Part shown: positions 31,800-43,250 of the stretch, in pieces
How positions within the stretch are numbered: the first letter of the stretch is position 1
Layout: each line of letters opens with the position of its first letter
DNA from: Sweltsa coloradensis
Taxonomy: Eukaryota; Arthropoda; Insecta; Plecoptera; Chloroperlidae
NCBI GenBank assembly: GCA_024449915.1
Contig: JAMZAV010001745.1
Location: 1-64,000, forward strand
Reading direction: 5' to 3'
DNA length: 64,000 nt
Position numbers and translations under genes: made by a program
Notes under the pieces: model-generated
Seen by the model: only the letters and a program-made list of their open reading frames with translations
Told to the model about the DNA's origin: nothing
The model's database searches: none

Positions 31800-31931
31800 A
31801 TGAATGGATCTCGAGGATGTAAATGCCAAACACAACACAGCGCCGTGTGCTATGAGGCGAGTCCTGGCCCTGAACACGGCCCGCGTGCAACACCGGCACA
31901 AGCGCTCAGCCCGGGGCGCTACCACCTCCTT
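31800..31931 (+). CDS. Candidate first coding exon, unrecognised (low confidence)
   Basis: An ATG at 31800 opens 44 codons ending at a donor CTT|GTAAGG in phase 0, within a GC-rich island. The product would be Cys-, Pro- and His-rich (GSRGCKCQTQHSAVCYE and then a Pro/Ala-rich tail). The opposite strand is also open here, so the coding strand is uncertain. No family is recognised. Upstream sequence gives no clear promoter. Confidence 0.2.
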
Positions 31932-32373
31932 GTAAGGAGAAGAATGTCCGAGTAAGAAATAATACGCCAAATTGATATTCCTAAACATTTCATTACAAGC
32001 TCGGCCTCAGATTATTATTTGCACCTTGTCTTCCGAGGACGTTGAGGAATATATGATGGAAACCAATCATTTTCTTGTCTGTCTGTCGGATATCGGGCCC
32101 TCCCCATCCCTGATATGGAGAATACAATCGTATGATATACTCAACCCAGAGAGAGAACTTTAATCTAGTATTTGAGCAGGTGATGAAATTCAAACGACGC
32201 GGGCGATTTACCTCCCAGTTCGACCAATCACAAGCGTTGATTCCAGGGCGACAGGCGATGTGAAGAGGCTTTTGATTGGTTGAGACGTGACATCGTTTAC
32301 GTGTCGCCAAATAGACGTAGGCAAACACGTGTGCTCAGAAAGGTAATACATTTTATGAAAAATAATATTGAAA

Positions 32374-32422
32374 CCAGAGTCGATAAAGACGTTTTCCCCA
32401 TTAACGTCTTTATCGACTCTGG
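32374..32422. repeat. Perfect hairpin, 20-bp stem and 9-base loop
   Basis: CCAGAGTCGATAAAGACGTT at 32374-32393 is the exact reverse complement of 32403-32422. It resembles the left arm and loop of the 20680 hairpin (CAGAGTCGATAACGAAGTTT). It lies 35 bp upstream of an inverted repeat-family copy. Confidence 0.75.
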
Positions 32423-32457
32423 AACTGAATAATGCCCAAACACGACCTTCTTTTGTC

Positions 32458-32578
32458 GACATTGCCATTTAACAAGGATGATATAGTACAATGTTTTGGT
32501 GACCCTGTGGGTAAGAAAGTACGAAGCTAGCCTCACTGAAAGGTTGGATTTCTATATAAGCGGCACCTCCACCAAATT
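32458..32578 (-). mobile_element. GGTGGAGGTGCCGGGT family, inverted copy
   Basis: On the complement it starts TTTGGTGGAGGTGCCGCTTA and contains GGTCACCAAAACATTGTAC and CCTTGTTAAATGGCAATGTC. The far end is truncated. Confidence 0.62.
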
Positions 32579-32856
32579 TAATTGAAAAATGAAACAAACG
32601 TTGTCTCTATCGTGTATACTCCCCTAATGTTGTTTTAATAATATATAGCATGCAATGTGTGTAACAGACCTTGGCTTCATTAAATTAAAAGTATTTTTAA
32701 AACGCCCCGTGCGAAACTAGGAAACAAAAAGTCTGACCTGTTCACACGATATATACACATTAAAACAAGGTTTTCATCTATTTATAGAACGATGCATATT
32801 AGATTGGTCTGTTGCGTTTTCCACACTTTCCCGTGTCTAGAAGGGGCGTATACAAC

Positions 32857-33271
32857 CAGTGGCGTAGGAACAGGGGGGGGAGGGCAGGGGGCAAAACTAA
32901 CGTGATTTAAATATTAATCCCAGAATTTCTGTAGTAAATATGCACTTACTCCTATTCGACAGACACCTTGGTAAAACGAATATATTTGCATGTTTCGTCA
33001 TAACATAAAACATTTGGTTGAAATTTACTAAAATGGTTCACTTCACGTTCATTTTTTGAGGCAGATAGTTGCAGTAAAACATCGTTTATAGAGTCCGAGT
33101 GCAGTTAAAACATGACGAAATAACTGTAATATGGTGACTTATTTTTGCCTTTGGCGAAAAGACCTCCGGCGGCTGGGGCTTTACCCCAGACCCCAGCTAC
33201 CGCCCAAAAAATCTTCTAATGGATTTGCCCCCCCCCCCCCCCCCAACTTTCAAAACGTTCCTACGCGCCTG
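32857..33271. mobile_element. hAT-like MITE with perfect 8-bp target duplication
   Basis: The left end is CAGTGGCGTAGGAACAGGGG. The right end on the complement is CAGGCGCGTAGGAACG. It is flanked by identical TATACAAC at 32849-32856 and 33272-33279. It has a G run near the left end and a long C run near the right end and no transposase. Confidence 0.85.
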
Positions 33272-33749
33272 TATACAACAAGTAGTAAACTCGTGGTTGA
33301 GATAGGGCGGTAACATACCAACCACACGAGCCAAATACTTGTGCAAACAAATACACTGGATCCGAGTAAAGCAACAAAAAACTAGGAAGCCTCGGTGGAT
33401 TAGAACGGAGAGACGTCAAGTTAAATACACACACGTCAGAATTAAGTTTAAAGCTAGACTCGTATTAGCATGTTAATCTCCGAGGTGCCACACGCGTTGG
33501 CTATCCTGGCTTGTGCTTCGTTGCTCAGGCACCGCGGACACTCTTATAGGCTTAGCCCATCGAGAAAAAACAAGTGTCTCCTGACGCCTGTATTGATATT
33601 CAATAAAATGTAGTTTATTAAAAATTAAATGTTAATAGTTGTAAATGCGTTTATTATAAATGAATTTGGGTTTAGGCTACATTAAAAATGTTAAATACCG
33701 ACTTAAAAGAAACAAGGAATGACAATTTGTGTAATAATGAATAATAATT

Positions 33750-33935
33750 TTTGTGGGTAGCCTGCCCAGGGTGCAATTCATGCCCCTCTTCGATGTCTAC
33801 AGTCTAACTAGGTATGTTGCGGATAGGACAATTGTGAAGGGATGTCCGAGGGCTGATGAAGAGGACTCAATCCCTTGCATTTGCAGTAACGACTGAGGAA
33901 AACCTCGGGAAAAACCTTCAGTCAGGATAGAATAT
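33750..33935 (-). mobile_element. SINE body, inverted, head missing
   Basis: It reads GTGGGTAGCCTGCCCAGGGT, GCAATTCATGCCCCTCTTCG, GGGATGTCCGAGGGCTG and CTTCAGTCAGGAT, that is the body and tail of the tRNA-headed SINE without the tRNA-like part. Confidence 0.7.
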
Positions 33936-34659
33936 TATCGAAGTTATTCATTATCTCGATCGCTGTCACTACACATAAGTCCTAACGAGATGGTAGTGCA
34001 GGTACATGTTGTTTGTAACTGACAATGATTAGTGTTCAGCAGATAGATCTTCATTCAAGGTCTGGTGATGTCAGGTTGATTTGCTATCGGCAATACGAAA
34101 ATGTAAATGGGAGATGTGAAATTGAAACCTTTTCGACAATTTCCTACTTGACTCTAGTCGACTTTATAATCAGCAAACGTAACTTACTTTCGGAGGTTAC
34201 GTCTGTCTTGTTAGTATTCAGACTTGAGAGCTCTGCCTACGCACAAAGCTGGAGACATTCGCACATATTTACATCCTCTTCGGACGACCACTTGACAACA
34301 TAACAACACGAAATAACGATGGCCACACCGAAACAGAATACAAAGCAAACACAATGAACTCTAGCCTGGGACACTTACTTTAAAAATTGCAAAATTTCGA
34401 GTCTCCATTCTCAAACTCCTTTCTCAAGCACAGTCGTTTCGGATTCTCTTTTAGCTAAGCATTTAGTGTTCTGTTCGACCACATGATTAAAGAAAATAAT
34501 TTCAACATGGTAAAAAAACAAAAAAAACATTTTGTGACCCATGTTAGAGTTGTGTGTGTGTATTTAGTAGTTTGAGGGCGCTTTAACAGCTAAGATTATT
34601 CGCGCCTCCAAGATAAAACAATTTCTACAAGTAGTGTGAGTTACCACCATGTATACTTC

Positions 34660-34880
34660 TTTCCAAGGGGTGGGAAGTATGGGAGACGCGGGGTGGACAG
34701 GCCTGTGCTGGTCAGAACCAGCCACAAGCGTATGGGGAGAGCAGGGGTTCCCCCACGTCGTGGTCGTCTCCGTCTGTGTCATCATCCGTCCGTGTTGTCA
34801 TTGTCGTCGCAGTCGGGGATGTAGTCAAAGGGAAGGGGAAAATTCCCCGACGACGACCCAGAGCTCGCTATTAGTTTCAG
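34660..34880. repeat. GTGCTGGTCAGACCCAGCCAC repeat family
   Basis: It contains CTGTGCTGGTCAGAACCAGC, a GTCGTCGTC-like stretch, CCCGACGACGACCCAGAGCT and GGGAGTGAAACC. The same order occurs at about 40740-40880 and 53690-53890, with a fragment at 25365-25430. The origin is not known and no end repeats are clear. Confidence 0.6.
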
Positions 34881-35217
34881 GGAGTGAAACCCCCCTTCTC
34901 ACGGGCCAAACCACAAGAAGGTTGCGAGTTGGACTTTGATGGCACTTCTGTGTGTGATTTTTATTTTGTTTGTTATAGTGTGTATCTTGCTGTGTATACA
35001 CACTTGGCAAAGACTGCGATCTGAATATGCCCTAGACTAGAGGACGCTGATGATGTCTGTCCTACTATCTAAATATCTGTCTGACTGTCCGTGATGTCTG
35101 GTCACGCATACGCCGCACACACACACAGATCGATACCCATGAAGCGAGATGGGGTAATACAATCAGACGTGTACATCCCTAGGGAGGCGGGGATACAACG
35201 AGGACAGATGGGGCCCG

Positions 35218-35692
35218 TAGAGGTCTGCAGGGGCCTACTTCTAGAAGCCCGGCCCGGCCCGGCCCCCCCCCCGCAATTTCAGGCCCGGGCCCGGCCCTGG
35301 CCCGTTTTTAAACTAGCTTATCAAAGCCCGGGCCCGGGCCCCGGGGCCCGCCATAAAGTGTAAGTAGGCCCTTTAAACAGCCCGTTCAGAGGTTAAACTC
35401 AAAGCAACAGCATGTGGATTTTTAGTTTGAACCCTGGGATATATGAAGAACATCACGGTGGGGATGAAAATTACTATTATGAGAAACAAAACGTTTTGAA
35501 ATTTGGTCGAAAAACATTTCTATGACAAAATCGCACATACCGATTTCAAAACATCATAAAGCCCGAAAAAGCCCGTCTCATTCAGTGAAAAACAGGCCCC
35601 CCGGGGCCCGGCCCCGGGGCCCCACTCAAAATGGCATAACAAGGCCCAAGCCCGGCCCGCGGGCCCCGGGCCCGGGCCCGTGCAGACCTCTA
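35218..35692. mobile_element. GC-rich TIR element built on GGGCCC motifs
   Basis: The ends are inverted repeats, TAGAGGTCTGCAGGGGCC on the left and TAGAGGTCTGCACGGGCC on the complement at the right. They lead into long palindromic GGGCCCGGGCCC stretches on both sides of an AT-rich middle. AGATGGGG occurs at 35206-35213 and immediately after the right end at 35693-35700, suggesting an 8-bp target duplication, but four extra bases (CCCG) separate it from the left end. A hAT relation is plausible. Confidence 0.7.
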
Positions 35693-35726
35693 AGATGGGG
35701 TCTGCACAGTGCACATGCACCTAGGC

Positions 35727-36297
35727 AGAGGCTCGCCCAGCAGTATAGGCTAGCTCGTACCACCCTCTACTAGCCAGCACCACAGAAACCAGGACCTACT
35801 TTAGCTAGGTAGGCTCGCCCAGCAGTATAGCCTAGCTCGTCACACCCTCTACTAGCCAGCACCACAGAAACCCGGACCTACTTTACTAAGGGAGGCTCGC
35901 CCAGCAGTATAGCCTACTAGCCAGCACCACAGAAACCAGGACCTACTTTAGCTAGGTAGGCCCGCCCCAGCAGTATAGCCTAGCTCGTACCACCCTCTAT
36001 AGCCAGCACCACAGAAACCAGACCTACTTTAGCTAGGTAGGCTCGCCCAGCAGTATAGCCTAGCTCGTCACACCCTCTACTAGCCAGCACCACAGAAACC
36101 AGGACCTACTTTAGCTAGGTAGGCCCGTCCCCCCAGCAGTATAGCCTAGCTCGTACCACCCTCGTACCACCCTCTACGAGCCAGCACCACAGAAACCAGG
36201 ACCTACTTTAGCTACGTAGGCCCGCCCAGCAGTATAGCCTACCACCCTCTACTAGCCAGCACCACAGAAACCAGGACCTACTTTAGCTAGGTAGGCT
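35727..36297. repeat. Minisatellite of about 83 bp, seven copies
   Basis: The unit contains GGCTCGCCCAGCAGTATAGC, CTAGCTCGTACCACCCTCTA, CTAGCCAGCACCACAGAAAC and CAGGACCTACTTTAGCTAGG in order. Copies vary by small substitutions (CTCG/CCCG, TACC/TCAC) and by internal deletions. One copy lacks the CTCGTACCACC part and one has it doubled. It starts immediately after the GC-rich element. Confidence 0.9.
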
Positions 36298-36933
36298 CGG
36301 GGGACCTTTACACTGGTCTGCAGGCGACCTGTGAGGGGAGACACTTGTTCCAGAGTCCTTTTCATTCCCGTCTTCCCCGGGGAACCATTTCATGTCAGTG
36401 ATGTGAAATATTAATTTTATAACAGAAAGTGTGGATCGAGTTTTTAATCTAATAAAAATTATTGTTCTGGCTAATTGTGAGTGCATGGCAATTATTGTGG
36501 TCAATCGGCTTCAAGTATATTTATTTAACCTATTCAGTTTTAAAAGCTGATTTACTAAGGAGAACAACACTGATGTGATGCTAAATCTAGCGGTAGAGAA
36601 ACTGTTCATTCTGCGACACGATTTTAATTTTTGGATTGGCGACTTTTTCGTAAAAGGGTGAACGACGCACGGGGGAAATCAAGTTTTCGGAAACTTTATG
36701 AGATATTTCATGGGCATTTCAAAATTGTGCACACGTAGAAGTCCAAAATGGTATTTGTGAGGTTAGACTTTGAGCAAGAGAACAGCCATGCATGAAAACA
36801 ACGTGACCATATAAGAATGTCTTCCTCGTGACCCTCGGACCCTTCACGAACATATATTTAATTTAAAACAAACAAAAGTTGAAAAAAAGACATGTACATT
36901 ACGGGTATAAGGGCGCCTTTATCCAACTAGACT

Positions 36934-37216
36934 AGGAAAACGCCAAAGTCGTTGTTAGACGAGTGAGCGAGTCATGTGTTGAGTACGTGGGAACATCTCC
37001 AAACAAGTTGATTGATATATGTATGGGTGTTGAGTTTATTTGTTACAAGAGAGCGTCAACTGTAAGTCCATCGCCACTCTCGACTATGATACACTAGGCA
37101 GGAAAGACCAACGCTGTCTAGATCCAGTCTTAAGTATAGGGGGAGAAAAGGGAATGATACCGGGTACTCAACACATGGCTCACTCACTCGTTTAACAATG
37201 ACTTTGGCGTTTTCCT
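36934..37216. mobile_element. TIR element, TAGGAAAAC family, copy 2
   Basis: The ends AGGAAAACGCCAAAGTCGTT and the near-identical complement at the right are inverted repeats of about 60 bp, both including AGACGAGTGAGC and CATGTGTTGAGTAC. The interior CGTCAACTGTAAGTCCAT and GCCACTCTCGACTATGATA corresponds to the copies at 5483 and 7058. Confidence 0.75.
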
Positions 37217-38178
37217 GGTTTAAAACAAAAGTGGAAAAAATAGACATGTACAAGAAATATCAAAACGAAATAGGGGTGAGCTGAGTGCAACTGCCTAATT
37301 TTAGATTCCAAGTTACAACATAAAATATTGTAAATGAAGCAATAAGAAAAGTACGACTAGCAAAGCGTCGGGGACCGAGAGCAACAATTTACTAAAATTC
37401 GGTATCGAAAATAGCCCAATGGTGGCATTTCCGTTCTGAATGTAGAGGTATGCGTTCAATATTCTCGGACTCTCGTTCTTTGGTCTATAATAAGAAGTTT
37501 TAAGAACTATACAGGCATTATTTCTGAACTATATGTAGTAGGTGTATCATACAGCAGATGTGAGAGTTCTAGCATACGAGGATAGATATTCTTCGAAGGC
37601 GTCGTGGGTAATTAAGTTAGTGGTTAGGTCTCGTTTCTCTAGTAGGAAACCTGCTCAGAGACAAGTAATAATTAATGCTCCTCGTCAGGTAAGTATTTTG
37701 GTTACGTAAAGGGTGCTAGGGTGAATGGAAGGGATGTTTAAGATGACTCAGTACCTAACATTCGTGCTTAGTGACCGAAGAAAAACTTTCAATTGGATAG
37801 CCAGTGGCGGGTATCGAACCTAGACCTCTCGAATATAGATACGCGTGTTATTCGCACGAGCTAATCGGTATAAATTATTTACAGGTTATCGTTTCTAGTT
37901 TACTCAAATACTCCCAGGATCCACAGCGCATGACCAAGCTGACTGTACTATCAGAATTTTGTTCATCGGGAAAATATCTAATATTGTGATTACAATAATT
38001 TCTTTAAACCAATTCGGATTTCAAAGAAGTTAGCCCCATATCAAAATAATAATTGCCATAAGTTTGATTGGTTTGCATAACAAATTATATCTAATCGCAC
38101 TACTACACTGTATTCGATGTCTTTTCTCAATACTGATAGCCACAACATTTTCGATAATGCTATAGAGTAGACCATGGA

Positions 38179-38517
38179 CAGAGGCAGGTATTTACGGTAG
38201 AAACAAAATTTTCACCGCCAAAAACCGTAAATGATAATCGTTTTCAACACCAATTCACCGCTTTTGGTCAGAACAAAACCAAAGATGCAAATAAGTTCCA
38301 CCACAAATACCTGCCTCTGAATTCTCATAACTACATTTTATTGTAATGTGCAATTCTTTTACAAGGTACCACACCCAAAATTAAAAAAATAAAAAAAACG
38401 AGAGAGAGATATAGAGATTTCAACTAAATGTTGAATTATTTTCACCACCAATTCACCACTTTTGGGTACAATAAAAAGAAAATTGACTTTTATTTTCACC
38501 CCAAATACCTGCCTCTG
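38179..38517. mobile_element. hAT-like MITE with perfect 8-bp target duplication
   Basis: The ends CAGAGGCAGGTATTT are exact inverted repeats, flanked by ACCATGGA at 38171-38178 and again at 38518-38525. A third copy of the end, AAATACCTGCCTCTG, occurs internally at about 38306-38320, so the 339-bp unit may contain two joined copies. ACCAATTCACC followed by CTTTTGG is also present twice. No coding frame. Confidence 0.88.
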
Positions 38518-40739
38518 ACCATGGATATACGCATCCACGCCGTGTTCGGGATTCGATCCCACACCGTCGCTTCCACAAGTTCGAACCCAACCTACCTCTG
38601 AAAGGTCGGACAGTGATGTTCTAAGGTGGGTCCTGACCGATCCAAGTGTAAACTGCCAGTGTTAGGAGAGGTCATCCTAGGTTTTATTGCCCAACAGCTG
38701 GGAAGATGCCCACGTGGACTTTGATAATAACCGCCATTTAGATTCACCTTCGCGAACTATCCAACCCTCGGACAGAGGAACAGACAGTTGGACCTGGTCC
38801 AGTGTTGCCAGACGTGCAGACAACACGCGTCACGGACAATTAATGTCTGTTGTTTCAACTCATACAAAGGGGACGATAATTAATAGAATTACTCAATGTC
38901 AACAACAAATTAAAAATATGTGCATGGTGTGCTCTCTGTTCTATCCCCGATACCATAGCATGTTTGTAGTGCGTTTTTATTATGCCTAAAGGCGGTGAAT
39001 TAGCTATCAAAATAATCAAAAATTTGATAAATTTAGGAAATTTTGAGACAGATCTTGTAAGGAGTTCCAGGTTACAAAACAGAATTATTTATGCAAGTAT
39101 TTGGGTAAAAAATAAATTGTACCGTATCTTTGTTTTTGTTTTACACAAAAGCAAAAAATTGAAGGAGAAAATTATTCAAAATTTCGTTTTTAGCTGCATA
39201 CATTTTGTTTTTACCATAAATATAACTGTTTCTGCTCATTACACCCATCCAATCATGATCCATAACTTTCTTTTAAAAAAACACAAGTTTCTTCTTCCCT
39301 TTCCTTATGACAAAATCCCCATAAAAATACAATGAAACTATTGAATGAAAGCAAAGCAAACTTTGCATTACACATCACATTTATCCGCCACCTACATTGT
39401 TCAAAGACGTTAGTTTGTCAACAAGTTTTTATTCCGACAGCCTAAAATAATTCAATTTGGTCTAACAATAGTTTGATTCACACGAGCCGGCCTGGCAACC
39501 CTGGGCTCACCTCACACCAACGCAATCAAGACAATGAAGTGACAGGCGCCAAACTAAACCAAACAGCCGGGGCGTCCGGGCAATAACTCGCTACATTACA
39601 GCCAGCCCGAGTGACACTTAATGGGTCACTTCCCTGGAGATAGAATCACCTCGCAACACTAAACGGTACTAACGAGCTTTGTAACGTCGACCAATCTGAG
39701 TGTGGTCATTCAATATTATATAGTGACGTTTTCACGACTTGATTCCATGACTTGATCGAAGTTTATAAGCATTGGTAGATTCAGCACACAGGGGCCAACA
39801 GAAATATAAGGGGGATCCACTTGATGCTGTCTTCAAAATGGATAAAGACAGATATATACTTTTTTAAATTGAGGCATGTATGCTCATTTTACGCGCATTC
39901 AACTTTCTCAGACAATTTTAATCGCATCTATTTTGTAATTTTACATTGTGTAAAAATAATTATGAAGGCATCACATATACTTTTCATTATGATTAAGAAA
40001 ATAAACAAAAAATAAATTCAATTTTTTAAAATTTAGAATCTGTAAAAATGGTCAAAAACAGCCAAATAACTACGCATTTTCTGATTGATATATGATAAAA
40101 ATTGAAAATATAATACAAAAGGAGAGTATACAGAATATGTCCTTCATTATCAACTATGCCAAGTTGTATTAAGATGTAATGATTGCAGGACAAGGAACGC
40201 GCCGAACATCAAATCACGGATCAAATCACGGAAACGATTAAAATTCCGCACCACAAAGTAGCTATGTATGTATATATGATTTAACGGGTTATCGGACAAT
40301 TAAGTTTCTCTGTATAACAAGATGACGCCGAAGACAACAATAACACCGCACACTAAATGATGTCATCGTTATTCATTACAAATCGTAATTAAATGCAAAA
40401 CAAACGTGTAAATGTTTCGTGCACAAAACAGACCCACCTTGAAATGTGTTTGGCTATCGAAGGCCAAATAAGTTGCAAATAATGTCGTAAAAGTCGCTGA
40501 ATGCCCGCCCTCTGCACACGTGATCAATCAGGCGTCGGATTCCACGGCCTGCCTGATGGATGAGACACATCACACGGGCCGTGGAGTGGAAACTAACACG
40601 ACGCCCACACAGGTGCCGCACGGGAGATATTATACGTGCGGGCTTGTCGGTGGGAAGCCTATTATAACGACTCCTGCGAGGTGGAGGTTGGGCCAGACAT
40701 TCAGGAAAAACATTTTAGATTATGTTTAGTTTGTTTTGT

Positions 40740-40880
40740 TTATCTCTGGCCTGAGGACAGACCCGTGCTGGTCAGACCCAGCCACAGGCGAGGGGGCGCG
40801 GTCGTCGTAGTCGTCGTCGGGGAGGTCATCGAGGAGAAGTGGATGGTTCCCCGTCAACGACTTCCAATTTCGGAGAGCAA
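40740..40880. repeat. GTGCTGGTCAGACCCAGCCAC repeat family
   Basis: CCTGAGGACAGACCCGTGCT and GGTCAGACCCAGCCACAGGC are followed by GTCGTCGTCGG and GGTTCCCCGTCAACGAC, matching 34690-34860 and 53725-53850. Confidence 0.6.
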
Positions 40881-40984
40881 ATTGCTCTTCTACTTACTAT
40901 TTATCTATTTTGTTGTATTTTTCTCGCAAATCGAGATGGCCATTGTAGGGCACAATGCCCTTTTAGCCTTTGGCTCTTAAGGGT

Positions 40985-41115
40985 AGTTGGGAAAGGAATA
41001 TCCGAGGGCTGTTTAAAAACCTTCAGTCATGATTGCCGGTCTCGACGGGATTTAAACCCGGGGCCTCCAGAATCAGAGTCAAGCGCTTAGCGCCTGAATA
41101 CTCGGGTCCAATTCT
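40985..41115 (-). mobile_element. tRNA-headed SINE, inverted 5' part
   Basis: On the complement it carries GACTCTGATTCTGGAGGCCC, CGGGTTTAAATCCCGTCGAG and CCGGCAATCATGACTGAAGG, followed by the CAGCCCTCGGATATTCC block. Confidence 0.7.
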
Positions 41116-42269
41116 AGCCCGGACCACTCGTGGTTTTCAGCACTTTTATAATGAGCACTTTTGGGAACAATCTACACAATATTTCGTTGAACCAAATGTG
41201 TTGAGAATCTAGCTGCAAAAAGTCGAGTTCACCCGAACCTGCAGCCACTGAGATCAACATGGCACAAAAAGAGGTATAGCCTAGCCGAGATTAGCACGGG
41301 ATGTAAGAAAAAGTTGAGACTAGAAACATTATTTTCAATGCCACCACATAGAAACCTTGGTGTTAACGTTACGTGCTGAGGTTAAACACGAACTAAATAT
41401 CATTGATGCTAAGAGATTTCAACCGGCTATATTTTGTATACTAATTTACAAAATCGTATTTGCTTTAGCTACGGCAAAACTGCAAACAAAAAACACATCC
41501 TCAAACAACAATTAACTATATCCTGACACAAATTAACACTCAATTCTTGACGAAGTCCAAAAAGCCAAAGCAAAAAACAATCAAGTCCTTCTATAAAAAT
41601 CAGATTCCCTATAAAGAGCTTAGGTAGTAGGAAAACAAGAAATTTGTGACCCATGAGGGGAGGTCACATGGCTAAAAGAAGTCAATGGTAGTGGTGTGTC
41701 GAAAAGAGAAGTATTGTATCTTGTCAAATTGAAAAAAAAGAAGAAAAAAAAAATCGGAAAATTACGGCTTTCGTCCCTTGTTTTTCTTTATAGTCACGTG
41801 CTCAACCCAAATAACATCATCAAAAGAAGAACAATTAAAAATAGATTTACAATCATGTGTGTAGTTTGTTGTAGTTAATTAACCTTGTAATGGCGAGGTT
41901 GCACATTAGAAACATATAATTAAAAACACGAAGAGAGTAAAAACTGTTTGATTCTGGTCATGATAAGCGAGTCTGTTTAGAATGACAGACAGGGTTGTCG
42001 CGTGTTGCATCTTATTTATAGAGCGAGCACAGGAAGCAGCGATCATGACGTAATTACACAAACATTAATTGTCACTCCTGATAGCTGGAGGCGTGCGGGT
42101 GTAAGAGTGTATTACACTAGGCAGACCCCTCGTGTCTTGCTTGCTGTTTGTTTACTGTGCACCAGGAGCAACATTAGTAGGTGTCAGCGTGGATGATGGC
42201 AGACAAGTGTCGGTGCTACACAGATGTGCACTGGGTGTAGAGATGCTATACATCAGGGAGCAAAGATTG

Positions 42270-42445
42270 ACTGTCTGTCCGTCTGTGCGAGTGTTATGTC
42301 TCACAATAAAAACTGAACATGACCACCCATTGGTATCCGTATTTTTTGTTCACATTTGCCTGTCAACAAAGATGACAATAGTTTTAGTGACCGTGGATGG
42401 TCAGGGGAAGCCTCTCGTATCTCTCACCCGGCGCCTCCACCATTT
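42270..42445 (-). mobile_element. GGTGGAGGTGCCGGGT family, inverted near full-length copy
   Basis: It runs from ACTGTCTGTCCGTCTGTGCG through GTCAACAAAGATGACAATAG and GTGACCGTGGATGGTC to CCGGCGCCTCCACCA. The block order is the reverse of 16531-16725. Confidence 0.66.
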
Positions 42446-42781
42446 GACTTGAATCTGCACGGGAACAAGCGCGTGGTGTATATAATAACGGTATTCTGTC
42501 CTACTAATTTTATTTGGAAACTCTCTTCCCTTCTTGTAGTAATAGAAATGGTCACTCCATTTTCATAATTTGTGCGAATGTGCACTTTTTCTCTATTTTT
42601 ATTAATATTTGAAGAGTTGGTAGGTCGTGATATCTTATAGTACATATGATAACTCGTTTTACACGTCAATATCTTCACCGGGTCATGCTCCAATTCAAGT
42701 AAATACAATTACGATTACTGGTATAATGATCAGAATACAATTTGGTTAACGGTAAAATTGTACTCCTCGGAACTGTATTTT

Positions 42782-43250
42782 TTGGATGAGCGTAGCGAGC
42801 GTAGCGAGCGAAGCGAAGATTCCATTTCATTACACTGAAGTAAAAAATCCGGAATGTTTTTTTTTTTCTCTTTTTTTCTGTTTGTATTATTGTGTGTTTG
42901 TTAACACGATTCCGGCTAAACCGATACTCCAATTGCGATGAAATTTTATGGCGACCTTCGAAATCTCTGAACTTAGAACTGCCACGTTTTTGAGTGCAAT
43001 CGGAAAATTATTTCTCATGAAAATCGCAATTTTACGATTTTTTTTCGATTTTTAAAATTACGATTAACAAAAAAATAAAAAAATAAAGTTAATTTTTTAT
43101 TTAATTTAATTTAATTAAAAAAATTCTTCAACTTAGTAATAATTTTGTCACAGCACAACAGAAAATCCTCATAACACATGGCAGCTCAATGCACCAATTA
43201 CGCTCATCCAACAACGCGGCGGGACTTAAGCGTTTTCCTAGTGTTAGAAA
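42782..43250. mobile_element. GGATGAGCGTA-end family, copy 2
   Basis: The left end is TGGATGAGCGTAGCGAGCG, followed by the AGCGAAGCGAAGATTCC block. The right end is TTACGCTCATCCAACAACGC, followed by GCGTTTTCCTAG. Inner sequence TTAACACGATTCCGGCTAAA and AACTTAGAACTGCCACG is shared with the copies at 375 and 59742. GGATGAGCGTA near both ends is inverted. No open frame. Confidence 0.75.

Larger units (their letters stand above)
31932..36300. other. Repeat-rich stretch, no recognisable gene
   Basis: It contains a hairpin at 32374-32422, an inverted repeat-family copy at 32458-32578, a hAT MITE at 32857-33271, a SINE at 33750-33935, a GGCAGACCCGTGCTGGTCAG-type repeat at 34660-34880, the GC-rich element at 35218-35692 and the minisatellite at 35727-36297. 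Confidence 0.6.
36301..42780. other. Repeat-rich stretch, no recognisable gene
   Basis: It contains TIR elements at 36934-37216 and 38179-38517, tRNA-like text near 37800 and 38550, repeats at 40740-40880, a SINE at 40985-41115 and an inverted family copy at 42270-42445. The AT-rich segment 38980-39340 is open in one frame by composition only. The segments 39340-40500 and 41120-41990 show nothing. Confidence 0.55.

Noticed and set aside
35727..36297. CRISPR-like array
   Set aside because: Units of about 83 bp are directly joined without unique spacers and the context is a eukaryotic nuclear genome. It is a minisatellite.
38982..39335. 117-codon plus-strand frame
   Set aside because: AT-rich Lys/Ile/Phe composition with no domain, expected by chance in such DNA.
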